From Clostridium ljungdahlii (GTDB taxonomy: Bacteria; Bacillota; Clostridia; Clostridiales; Clostridiaceae): 64,000 nucleotides of DNA. A model generated the notes under the pieces. That model saw only the letters and a list, made by a program, of their open reading frames with translations, was not told the DNA's origin and ran no database searches. The number at the start of each line of letters is the position of its first letter. The first letter of the stretch is position 1. The position numbers were made by a program, and so were the translations under genes. The DNA is taken from assembly GCF_001636845.1 (NCBI RefSeq), contig NZ_LITT01000064.1, positions 1 to 64,000 on the forward strand, written 5' to 3'. Of the stretch, positions 37,422 to 45,345 are shown one piece after another.

Positions 37422-38081
37422 ATGAAGGATGATTTATTAAAGGAACTATCTGATTCTGTATTAAATATGCAAGAGGAGGAAACAATAGAGATATCAAAAA
37501 AGTGTGTAGAAAATAATATCAATGCTTATGAAGCTATAGATAAAGGATTAGCTGACGGCATGAATAGAGCTGGAAAGCTCTATGAAGAAGAAGAATATTA
37601 TATACCTGAACTACTTTTGTGCTCTGATGCCATGTATTCTGGTTTAGATATATTAAAGCCACATTTAGAGAGAGAAGAAACTGAAAGCAAAGCTAAAGTA
37701 GTAATTGGTGTAGTAGAAGGAGATACTCACGATATAGGTAAAAACTTAGTTAAAATAATGATGGAAACAGAAGGATTTGAAGTTATAGACTTAGGAAGAG
37801 ATATACCTCCTATAGATTTTGTAAACAAAGCCAAAGAAGTAGGAGCCTCAATTATTGCACTATCAACTCTTATGACTACTACTATGGACGGCATGGCTGA
37901 GGTAATAAACCTTTTGAAAAAGGAAGGTTTAAGAGACAAAATATCAGTCATGGTAGGCGGAGGCCCTATATCTCAAAGCTTTGCAGATAAAATAGGAGCA
38001 GATGCTTATACCTTAGATGCTTCAAAAGCTGCTAAACGAGCTAAAGCTTTAATTAAAAAACAAACAGCAGAAATTATATAA
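37422..38081 (+). CDS. corrinoid (B12-binding) protein
   Basis: A 219-residue corrinoid shuttle protein. The N-terminal cap includes NRAGKLYEEEEYYIPELLLC. The B12 domain shows VVEGDTHDIGKNLV (DxHxxG, His the cobalt ligand), ALSTLMTTTMDGM and VMVGGGPISQSFA. It matches MtaC/MtbC-type proteins well, more canonically than the 28.6-kb copy (GDxHDIG here, DDIHDIG there). It lies 15 nt before the methyltransferase it presumably serves. Start ATG 37422, RBS AAGAAGGG. Confidence 0.9.
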   Translation: MKDDLLKELSDSVLNMQEEETIEISKKCVENNINAYEAIDKGLADGMNRAGKLYEEEEYYIPELLLCSDAMYSGLDILKPHLEREETESKAKVVIGVVEGDTHDIGKNLVKIMMETEGFEVIDLGRDIPPIDFVNKAKEVGASIIALSTLMTTTMDGMAEVINLLKKEGLRDKISVMVGGGPISQSFADKIGADAYTLDASKAAKRAKALIKKQTAEII

Positions 38082-38096
38082 GGAGAGCTAAAAATT

Positions 38097-39173
38097 ATGG
38101 AAGATCAAATGACACCTATAGAAAGATCTATAGCATTAAATAAAAAGCAAGAAGTAGATAGATTACCCTGCAATCCTAATATAGCTAACGGCGTAGCAAG
38201 AATTTATGGCTGCAAGATTTCGGATTTTAATACTAGCGGACAAGCTATAGCTGAGGCACAAATAGCAGCGTATAAAAAATTTCATATGGATGGAGTAAGA
38301 GTATTCACAGATTTATATGCTTGGGCAGAAGCTATGGGATGTGAGCTTACATTTCCAGAAGATAATACTGCTGATCTTTTAAAACCGGCCATAAAAAATA
38401 TTGACGATATATGTAAAATAAAGATAGCAAATCCTTATAAAGATGGTAGATTGCCCGTATATATTGAGGCAATGAAATATTTAGTTGATAAAATTGGGAA
38501 AGAAGTTGCTTGCTCTGGAGGTATAGTAGGACCATTTTCAAATGCCTTTTTCCTGGTAGGAATAGAAAATATGACAAGACTATTTTTTAAAAATCCAGAG
38601 GCCGTACATAAACTTTGTGAGCTTTCCTTACAGACATGTATAGAATACGCAAAAGTTGTAATGAGTTTAGGACTTTCTATTACTATTTCAGAACCTTTAT
38701 CCTCTTGCACTGTAATTAGTCCAAAGCATTTTGAAAAATTCTGCATTCCTTATTTAGAAAAGCTTGTACGATTCATACAATCTCAGGGAAAAACATGTGT
38801 GCTCCATATATGTGGTAAAACTAAAAAAATATGGCCCTACGTTGGAAAACTTTCTGAAATAGGTGTCAGTGGTTTTAGCATGGACAATGTAGAAAGTTTA
38901 AAAGAATGTAAAGAAGAACTAGGCGATAAAGTAAAAATAATGGGTAATGTAGATCCTTCAAATATAATGTATGGAGGCACAAAAAAAGAAATTGTAAATA
39001 CAGTTGCGAAATGTGTATTAGATGGATATGATAGTTTAAAAGGTTATGTGGTAATGTCCGGGTGTAGTTTACCTGTAGAAACCCCTTCAGAAAATATACA
39101 ATTAATGATGGATACTGTTAGAAAAATTGGATATCCAATAGATGTTGAAAAGGTAAAATCATTTATTGTATAA
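38097..39173 (+). CDS. UroD-superfamily corrinoid methyltransferase (MtaA/MtbA-like)
   Basis: A 358-residue relative of the 34.7-kb methyltransferase. MTPIERSIALNKKQEVDRLP is the N-terminal signature. VLHICGKTKKIWP holds the His-x-Cys Zn pair, and VMSGCSLPVETPS the third Cys. It contains ISEPLSSCTVISPKHFEKF near the substrate cavity. It is translationally close to the corrinoid protein upstream (RBS AAGGAGAG), forming a two-gene operon ending at a terminator. The two methyltransferases flanking the reductase may act as donor-side and acceptor-side enzymes with the single corrinoid protein between them (inference). Confidence 0.85.
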   Translation: MEDQMTPIERSIALNKKQEVDRLPCNPNIANGVARIYGCKISDFNTSGQAIAEAQIAAYKKFHMDGVRVFTDLYAWAEAMGCELTFPEDNTADLLKPAIKNIDDICKIKIANPYKDGRLPVYIEAMKYLVDKIGKEVACSGGIVGPFSNAFFLVGIENMTRLFFKNPEAVHKLCELSLQTCIEYAKVVMSLGLSITISEPLSSCTVISPKHFEKFCIPYLEKLVRFIQSQGKTCVLHICGKTKKIWPYVGKLSEIGVSGFSMDNVESLKECKEELGDKVKIMGNVDPSNIMYGGTKKEIVNTVAKCVLDGYDSLKGYVVMSGCSLPVETPSENIQLMMDTVRKIGYPIDVEKVKSFIV

Positions 39174-39245
39174 CACAAATAATTAAAAAAGAATAGTACA
39201 AATTAAAATGTTTAGTAAATCCAACGAATTTAATACAAAGTTTTT

Positions 39246-39286
39246 AAAAAAATAAGGTTAAATACTATTTTAGCCTTATTTTTTAT
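39246..39286 (+). terminator. terminator of the corrinoid/methyltransferase operon
   Basis: AAAAAATAAGGTTA / TAGCCTTATTTTTT (one G-T pair), 10-nt loop, T-rich tail. Confidence 0.85.
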
Positions 39287-39367
39287 TTTATTATCTAAAA
39301 TATATTTAACAATTTAAAGTATATACTATAATATATTTAATAAACTAAAAAAGAGGTTTTGCTTAAT

Positions 39368-39820
39368 ATGGATGCTATAGATGTTAATATATTAAAATTA
39401 CTAAAGGAAAATTCGAGAATTTCAGCTTCAGAAATAAGCAGTAAAATTAATTTATCAATACCTGCAGTAAGTGATCGGTTGAAAAAACTTGATGCATCAG
39501 GAGTAATAGAAAAATACACTGTAATTATTAGTAATAAGGAAATGAATAAAAATATCACAGTAATAATGTTTGTAAGTCTTAAAAATCCAAATTTTACAGA
39601 CAAATTTGTAGAATTTGTTCAAAATGAAAATGAAATAATTGAATGTCACTACTTAACGGGTGACTTTGATTATGCATTAAAAATTGTTACTGAAGACACA
39701 GAAACTCTTGAAAAGATTTTAAATGAAATAAAACTAATTAAGGGAGTCTTACGAACTAAAACTATAGTTACACTTTCTACTATTAAGAATAACTATTCAA
39801 TACCACCTGATGAAATCTAA
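39368..39820 (+). CDS. Lrp/AsnC family transcriptional regulator
   Basis: A 150-residue regulator. The N-terminal winged HTH (AIDVNILKLLKENSRISASE, LSIPAVSDRLKKLDASG) binds DNA. The C-terminal RAM/ligand domain (HYLTGDFDYALKIVTED, then GVLRTKTIVTLSTIK) senses amino acids. It follows the methyltransferase operon and may regulate it or the leucine-T-box transporter; this is proximity only. ATG 39368 is preferred: GAGG lies 11 nt upstream, versus 2 nt for the in-frame TTG at 39359, and MDAIDVNIL is a typical family N-terminus. Confidence 0.85.
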   Translation: MDAIDVNILKLLKENSRISASEISSKINLSIPAVSDRLKKLDASGVIEKYTVIISNKEMNKNITVIMFVSLKNPNFTDKFVEFVQNENEIIECHYLTGDFDYALKIVTEDTETLEKILNEIKLIKGVLRTKTIVTLSTIKNNYSIPPDEI

Positions 39821-39870
39821 AAATAGTTCAATAGATAAATACTGTTAAATCAGGGCAAACGCATGAAAAG

Positions 39871-40027
39871 TTATAATCTCTTATATCCCAAGAGTAATTC
39901 TGGAATAAATTCTATCATTGCTAAATTTTCACACATATTAGTATGATTTAATAACTCCTTTTAAAGCTATAACAGATCTCCTAATTAAAAACATTTCAGA
40001 TGCAATTACACCACCAGGTAAAAACAT
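39871..40027 (-). pseudogene. possible frameshifted gene remnant
   Basis: On the minus strand an ATG at 40027 opens MFLPGGVIASEMFLIRRSVI, then ALKGVIKSY and a stop. A shifted frame directly continues TNMCENLAMIEFIPELLLGY, then KRL and TAA at 39871-39873. Both pieces look like coding sequence. I cannot assign a family. The surrounding about 300 nt between the Lrp gene and dinB hold nothing else. Confidence 0.3.
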
Positions 40028-40117
40028 AACTTTACAGTAAAAAATATATTTAAATTTAAGCAAAAATAGGGGATACAGGTATATTTTAAAAACCTCACTT
40101 GTATTCCCTAAAAAAAA

Positions 40118-41332
40118 TTAATCTTTACTATTTTTCTTCATTAATATTGCACGATTAATTATTGAATAGCCGTACTTTTTTCGTATACTATCAATGGCAT
40201 TTTCTATTTTGTCGACTTTATCCGCATCTCTCATACAGATTTCTTCACGCTTAATTTCTTTCATATTAAAAAATGATATCTGCTGTATACTAGTATCTCC
40301 ACTAAATCCACTAAGACTTATCCCTAATAACCGTATTGGCAATCGTAGGTTCCAATTTTTCTCAAGAAGTTTAATTCCTGTAGAATAAATTTCCTTAACT
40401 AAATAAGTTGCAGGTACCGTTGTTTGCCGAGTAATAGTTTGAAAATTAGAATATTTGATACTAATTTGTATTGTATGGCCCTTTTTCCCGTATTTACGTG
40501 CAGTCATTCCAACTTCATCGGAAAGCTTCATCAAAATAATTTTAGCACGTTCCATATCTGAAATATCTTCACCTAGAGTGGTGGATTTGCTAATTGATTT
40601 TATATCTTTTTTTAAATGTGGCTTTACGGAAGAGGTGTCTATACCATTTGCAAGTTGATGAATCTCAGCACCTATTTTGCCAAGTTTTTTTATAAGATGT
40701 CGTCTATTAAAAAGTGCAAGATCACCAATAGTCTTAATTCCCATTCTTTGAAGCTTTTGTGCAGTTTGCTTGCCAACTCCATACATAGACTCAATAGGGA
40801 GTGGCCATAGCTTTACTTTAATATCCTGTCTCCAAAGCTCTGTAACACCTGAAGGCTTTTTCATATCAGAAGCCATTTTTGATAAGAACTTATTTTGAGA
40901 TATACCTATAGAACATTTTAAATCTAACTGGCTGTTAATGTGATTCATAATTCTTTTAGCTGACTCAAACGGCTTCCCAAAGATTCCTTCACAGCCTGTC
41001 ATATCAAGCCAGGCTTCATCAATACTATTTTGTTCAATAGAAGGAGTATACTGCGAAAGTATACTCATGACTTCTCTGGATTTTTGCTTATAAAATTGAT
41101 GATCTGGAGGAATAACGACCATATTTGGGCAGAGCTTTAAAGCTTGATGTAGAAGCATAGTTGTTTTAACTCCAAATCTTCGTGCTTCATAATTTGCAGT
41201 TAAAATAATACCTGCTCGATTTTTAGGATCCCCAGCTACTGCAGCAGGCTTATTTATGATTTCAGGATGGCGTGTTGCCTCACAACTTATGAAAAAAGCA
41301 TTCATATCTACAAGAAAAATAACTTTCTGCAT
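40118..41332 (-). CDS. dinB: DNA polymerase IV (Y-family)
   Basis: A 404-residue translesion polymerase. IFLVDMNAFFISCEA carries the first catalytic Asp. NSIDEAWLDMTGCE carries the conserved SxDE pair. SIGISQNKFLSKMASDMKKP and MYGVGKQTAQKLQRMGI (HhH) match DinB; a little-finger domain follows. The start at 41332 is 45 nt after lexA on the same strand, so lexA-dinB is probably one SOS-induced transcript. Confidence 0.9.
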   Translation of the reverse strand: MQKVIFLVDMNAFFISCEATRHPEIINKPAAVAGDPKNRAGIILTANYEARRFGVKTTMLLHQALKLCPNMVVIPPDHQFYKQKSREVMSILSQYTPSIEQNSIDEAWLDMTGCEGIFGKPFESAKRIMNHINSQLDLKCSIGISQNKFLSKMASDMKKPSGVTELWRQDIKVKLWPLPIESMYGVGKQTAQKLQRMGIKTIGDLALFNRRHLIKKLGKIGAEIHQLANGIDTSSVKPHLKKDIKSISKSTTLGEDISDMERAKIILMKLSDEVGMTARKYGKKGHTIQISIKYSNFQTITRQTTVPATYLVKEIYSTGIKLLEKNWNLRLPIRLLGISLSGFSGDTSIQQISFFNMKEIKREEICMRDADKVDKIENAIDSIRKKYGYSIINRAILMKKNSKD

Positions 41333-41377
41333 ATTTACACCTGTACTTTACCTCTTTATATATTTACACAAAAATAT

Positions 41378-41995
41378 CTAGTACCTTCTATATATTCCTA
41401 CTAGCCTACCAATTATTTTACAATCATCCACTATAATAGGAGACATACTTTTGTTTTCAGGCTGTAACCTTATATGGTCTTTCTCTTTAAAAAACCTCTT
41501 TAGAGTAGCTTCATTGTCAATTAAAGCTGCTACTATATCTCCATTTTCTGCAAAATTAGTCTGTTCTATTATAGACATATCTCCATCCAATATACCTGCA
41601 TCTATCATACTTTCTCCTTGTACTTTGAGTATAAATAACTGATTTTTATTTTTTACATATTCTATTGGAAGGGGGAATACATCTTCTATATTTTCTACTG
41701 CTAAAATAGGAATTCCTGCCGTTATAGTTCCTACAATAGGTATATCTATTAGTTCTTTTTTAGTAGTTTTAGGAACGGATCTCTTAATAATCTCTATGGT
41801 TCTAGATTTTGAGGAATCTCTTTTTATAAAACCCTTTTTTTCTAATTTTTCTAGATGACTGTGAACAGTAGAAGTAGATTTTAAACCTACGCCCGCACAT
41901 ATCTCTCTAACAGAAGGGGGATATCCTTTCTCCCTAATTTGAGTCTTGATAAATTCATATATTTGAAACTGTCTATCTCGATTGTGTTCTGTCAT
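41378..41995 (-). CDS. lexA: SOS repressor LexA
   Basis: A 205-residue repressor and self-cleaving protease. The N-terminal wHTH is [27 protein letters not shown]. The cleavage site Ala-Gly is in GTITAGIPI. Ser-Lys catalytic residues are in [11 protein letters not shown] and [13 protein letters not shown] 41995 follows GAGGGG by 8 nt; the in-frame GTG at 42004 is not favoured. A LexA operator lies about 60 nt upstream in the region shared with the divergent gene. Confidence 0.94.
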   Translation of the reverse strand: MTEHNRDRQFQIYEFIKTQIREKGYPPSVREICAGVGLKSTSTVHSHLEKLEKKGFIKRDSSKSRTIEIIKRSVPKTTKKELIDIPIVGTITAGIPILAVENIEDVFPLPIEYVKNKNQLFILKVQGESMIDAGILDGDMSIIEQTNFAENGDIVAALIDNEATLKRFFKEKDHIRLQPENKSMSPIIVDDCKIIGRLVGIYRRY

Positions 41996-42025
41996 TGAAA
42001 ACACCCCTCTAATTTACTTATGTGA

Positions 42026-42070
42026 ATTATATCATATAAGTTGACAAATATCAAACTTATGTTCTATACT
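42026..42070. promoter_or_regulatory. shared LexA operator with divergent promoters
   Basis: Minus-strand GAACATAAGTTTG (42064-42052) matches the Gram-positive LexA box (CGAACATATGTTCG type). It overlaps the -35 (TTTGAT) of the lexA promoter, whose -10 TATAAT is at 42031-42026. It also lies inside the 18-nt spacer of a rightward promoter (TTGACA 42041-42046, TATACT 42065-42070) for the Cys-rich gene. One operator can therefore repress both directions. Confidence 0.75.
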
Positions 42071-42118
42071 AACTTTATTAATACACATATTAATATAAAA
42101 TTTAAAGGAGTACTATGT

Positions 42119-42535
42119 ATGAATAGAGAATATTGCATATTTGATGAAAAAAAGCCCTGCAATAATTGCGGCGAATGTGAAATCTGCGATTTAGATTCAA
42201 ACAAGAAGTGTGACAACTGCGGCAAATGCCTTGAAATGGAAGGGTATGATATGAAGGCCATAAAAATTGACCAAATTATAGATGATAAAGATGAAATAAG
42301 AGAATATGAGGAAGAGACTTCAGAGAGTACAGATAATACTAATGACTCTCATTATCAATTAGATGATGAAGAAAATTCACAAGCAGATCTAAAAGACGAC
42401 GAAATCAATGTCCAATTCATTGATGACATAGATGGATTAAAGGAAATTCTAGAAGACAGAGAAAAATATCAAGATATAACTTATGAAGATTATCCTGGAC
42501 TTATAAAAATTAAAAAGAAAAAAGAAGCTAAGTAA
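42119..42535 (+). CDS. Cys-rich/acidic small protein, predicted SOS-regulated
   Basis: A 138-residue protein starting MNREYCIFDEKKPCNNCGEC. The N-terminal part has paired CxxC units (PCNNCGECEIC, CDNCGKCLEM), likely zinc- or Fe-S-binding. A highly acidic central stretch (EEETSESTDNTNDSHYQLDD) leads to a basic tail. Similar 'CxxCxxC' proteins sit beside lexA in other clostridia; function is unknown to me. ATG 42119 follows AAAGGAG by 8 nt, and the upstream frame extension runs through the promoter. The LexA box in its promoter predicts DNA-damage induction. Confidence 0.7.
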   Translation: MNREYCIFDEKKPCNNCGECEICDLDSNKKCDNCGKCLEMEGYDMKAIKIDQIIDDKDEIREYEEETSESTDNTNDSHYQLDDEENSQADLKDDEINVQFIDDIDGLKEILEDREKYQDITYEDYPGLIKIKKKKEAK

Positions 42536-42580
42536 GAAGTACGTCTGTTCTTTGAAAGAGTAGGGAACAGACGTACTTCT
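42535..42580. terminator. bidirectional terminator
   Basis: AGAAGTACGTCTGTTC / GAACAGACGTACTTCT, 16-bp perfect, 14-nt loop, with T-rich right flank, between convergent genes. Confidence 0.85.
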
Positions 42581-43567
42581 TTATTCTTCTTCATTGCTTA
42601 AAGGATTTGAATTCACTGCTTCTCTCAATTGTTCATCATCTACATGAGTATAAATTTGAGTAGTAGATACATTTTCGTGGCCCAATATTTTTTGAAGGCT
42701 TCTAATATCTACATTTCCATATTTATACATAAGAGTTGCAGCCGTGTGTCTTAATTTATGTGGAGTATATTTATTGCTGTCAAGTCCTGCATTTTTTAAA
42801 TATTTCTTGAGCATCATTTCCACAGATCTTTTATTTATCCTGGTGTGATTTTTACTTAGAAAAAGGGCATCCTTATCTTTTATTTTATCATAATCCTTAT
42901 TTCTAATTTCAAGATAATTATTTAAAGCCATCAAGCAGGCTTTGTTTAAATATATGGTTCTTTCCTTATTTCCTTTTCCAACTACAGTTAATGTATCTTC
43001 CTTAATCTTTGATACATTTATGCTGCAAAGTTCTGAAAGCCTCATTCCACAGTTTAAGAAAAAGGTTATGATGCAATAATCTCTTTCTTTAAATTTGCCA
43101 TCTATAGAATTTAAAAGGATTTTGCTTTCCTTCAAACTTAAATAAATAGGATTCCTCTTATCTATTTTAGGAGACTCTAGCTCTAAAGCTGGATTTGTAT
43201 CTATTAATTTAGCTTTACTAAAAAGATACTTAAAAAACGATTTTAAGCAAGCTACTTTTCTAGCTCTAGCATAATTGCCATTATTTCTATAATTTTCGGC
43301 AAAGGATATAAATGCATATAAATCACTTAAAGTTATTTTACATATAAAATCCGTATTTATATCACTTATATCTATATTTTCAAATTCATAATTTTCCTTA
43401 ACAATTCCTCTATATATTTTTAAAAATCTAAAAAACATGGTCAGATCAACTTGATATCCATCTTGTGTATTTTTTGACTTACCTCGAATAGTTCCAAGGT
43501 AATTTAAAAAGCCATTCAGGCATTGTGGAAGTTCAGGATTATAAATATTACTTAAATTATACTGCAT
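42581..43567 (-). CDS. tyrosine recombinase (XerC/XerD-like)
   Basis: A 328-residue site-specific recombinase. An N-terminal SAM-like core-binding domain (about residues 10-115) precedes the catalytic domain. Catalytic residues are Arg in NCGMRLSELCS, Lys in VVGKGNKERTIYL, HxxR in HKLRHTAATLMYKYG, His in ILGHENVSTTQ and Tyr in IYTHVDD. Slightly longer than canonical XerC/D (about 300). The 3' end overlaps nothing and the terminator precedes it. Starting at ATG 43567, it has a striking 14-bp palindrome 30-61 nt upstream that could be its binding or crossover site. Whether it is the chromosomal dif recombinase cannot be told here. Confidence 0.85.
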   Translation of the reverse strand: MQYNLSNIYNPELPQCLNGFLNYLGTIRGKSKNTQDGYQVDLTMFFRFLKIYRGIVKENYEFENIDISDINTDFICKITLSDLYAFISFAENYRNNGNYARARKVACLKSFFKYLFSKAKLIDTNPALELESPKIDKRNPIYLSLKESKILLNSIDGKFKERDYCIITFFLNCGMRLSELCSINVSKIKEDTLTVVGKGNKERTIYLNKACLMALNNYLEIRNKDYDKIKDKDALFLSKNHTRINKRSVEMMLKKYLKNAGLDSNKYTPHKLRHTAATLMYKYGNVDIRSLQKILGHENVSTTQIYTHVDDEQLREAVNSNPLSNEEE

Positions 43568-43596
43568 ACAGCCATTCCCCTTTCTAAAATTAGGTA

Positions 43597-43628
43597 TAAC
43601 TTCGCTAAATGGTTATTTAGCGAAGTTA
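43597..43628. repeat. lox-like 14-bp perfect palindrome upstream of tyrosine recombinase
   Basis: TAACTTCGCTAAAT (43597-43610), GGTT, ATTTAGCGAAGTTA (43615-43628). No T tract follows on either side, so it is not a typical terminator. It lies 30 nt upstream of the recombinase start codon. The outer TAACTTCG/CGAAGTTA octamers resemble loxP arms. It may be a recombination site, an autoregulatory operator, or a structured 5' leader. Confidence 0.65.
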
Positions 43629-44445
43629 ATATTCTATAAAACTAAGTCAAAATCCTCCTTATATGCCCTTATATTGTATGAATAATTTGTTAATTATATT
43701 TTATTCTCATATTTTATGATGATAAATGTCATAGATTTTCTCTCAAATTATGAGCTATTTCATGCTGCATGCTTTCCATGTATTAATTTGTAAAAACATC
43801 TCTTACGCATTAAATTTTTATTTCAATTGATAATATTCTCAATTCATATTTTTAACTTTGAAAAAGAATATTTTAAATTGGAATATTTCATTTTTAATTT
43901 AGAGTTGTATATATTTTATTGTATGAAAAAGTAATTTTTATCAAATTGAAATATTTCCACAATATGGGCATAACTTTGTGGATTCATTTTTCTACTTTAT
44001 TCTTTCTTATCTATTGTTGTAAACCTTTCTGCATAATATTTGCAGAATTATGATTTATTTTCAGATATTATATACCCTCTTATTTATAAAATCAGAAAAT
44101 AGAAATACTCCTAACTTGTATTTTATAGTCGAAAGCTTTTTTAAAAATATTTTTTTCAACACAATTCATATGTTAATCAAGCGATTCTTAAACTCAGGTG
44201 GAAGATAAGAGTGTTGCGTATGGTAGGCATCAGATAAACTCTAGCACAGCCTTTTTATAAGTTCATCTTATACTTTACATAATATTTATTCTGAAAAGTA
44301 AAAAATAATATTTTATAAAGATTGAATAAATCCAAGAAATTATGGCAAAATATACAAATGTAAATATTTAATCATAAAAGATTGGAGGAATCGCTGCTTA
44401 GAAATTTCTATGTTCTTCTCTCCTATTGAAAGCAGCAACTTATAT
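43629..44445. other. 817-nt gene-free AT-rich region
   Basis: No supported coding frame. The sequence is very AT-rich with T/A tracts. It contains a third copy of part of the dispersed hairpin repeat (44184-44265). A GGAGG at 44384 precedes the DUF2229 gene but lies unusually far from any ATG. Confidence 0.5.
44184..44265. repeat. dispersed hairpin repeat, partial copy 3
   Basis: GATTCTTAAACTCAGGTGGA, then AGATAAGAGTGTTGCGTATGG and TAGGCATCAGATAAACTC, share segments with the 63.83-kb copy (AGAAGATGGGGGTGTTAGCA then ATGGTAGCGA). Degenerate and without the long perfect stem. Relationship is by eye. Confidence 0.4.
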
Positions 44446-45345
44446 ATGAAACTAGGTATTCCTAAAGGATTATTGTATTGTAAATATCACACTTTTATAG
44501 AAACGTTCTTTAAAGAACTTGGAGCTGAAATAATAACATCCCAAGATACAGATAAATATATACTTAATCTTGGAACAAAGTATTGTGTAGATGAAGCATG
44601 TCTTCCAATAAAGGTATTTCATGGTCATGCAGCTTCAATAAAGGATAAATGTGACATCATGCTTATTCCTAGAATAATGCAACTACAAAAAAGAGAATTT
44701 ATATGTCCTAAATTTTGCGGCCTTCCAGAAATGATAACAAATGACATTCCCAATATGCCTCCATTGTTAAACTACCCTATATATGCTTTTTCTAAAACAA
44801 AGCGTAGAAACTGGTTATTAAAAGCTGGTTTGATATTTACTAAAAATATTTTTAAAATAAGTGCTGCCTATAAAAAAGCATTAAGTACCCAAGAAAATTA
44901 TAAGTTATCAATAGATACCAGTGATTTTCCTATAAAAACTGCATTAGTAAGTCATCCTTACAACTTATATGACACCTTTACCAATATGAATATAGCAAAA
45001 AAATTAAACAAACTTGGTATCGGCATAGTTACAGAGGAAAGTATAAATGAAAGCATAATAAACAGTGAGGTAAACCATCTATTTAAAAAGCCATTTTGGC
45101 ATTTTGCTAGAAATTCTTATGGTTTTTCCACTTATGCAGCAGAAAATAAAAAAGTAGATGGTATAATATACATCTCTTCTTTTGCCTGTGGAATAGATTC
45201 TGTAGTAATTGAACTTATTAAAAATAGGTTAAAAGATTTTCCTATGCTCATATTAAAAATAGATGAACAAACTGGAGAAGCAGGTTTTAATACTAGATTA
45301 GAAGCCTTTTCAGATATGCTTAAAAGGAGGTGTACAAATTTATGA
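44446..45345 (+). CDS. DUF2229 acyl-CoA dehydratase activase-related protein
   Basis: A 299-residue protein starting MKLGIPKGLLYCKYHTFIET, the DUF2229 N-terminus. YCVDEACLPIKVFHGH and RIMQLQKREFICPKFCGLPE carry conserved cysteines, and ISSFACGIDSVVIELI and LKIDEQTGEAGFNTRLEAF follow. Such proteins accompany or are fused to the ATP-dependent activases of HgdB-type dehydratases and reductases; their role is not known. It overlaps the next gene by 4 nt (ATGA). The start is uncertain: family alignment favours 44446, though GGAGG at 44384 is nearer ATG 44410. Confidence 0.75.
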   Translation: MKLGIPKGLLYCKYHTFIETFFKELGAEIITSQDTDKYILNLGTKYCVDEACLPIKVFHGHAASIKDKCDIMLIPRIMQLQKREFICPKFCGLPEMITNDIPNMPPLLNYPIYAFSKTKRRNWLLKAGLIFTKNIFKISAAYKKALSTQENYKLSIDTSDFPIKTALVSHPYNLYDTFTNMNIAKKLNKLGIGIVTEESINESIINSEVNHLFKKPFWHFARNSYGFSTYAAENKKVDGIIYISSFACGIDSVVIELIKNRLKDFPMLILKIDEQTGEAGFNTRLEAFSDMLKRRCTNL

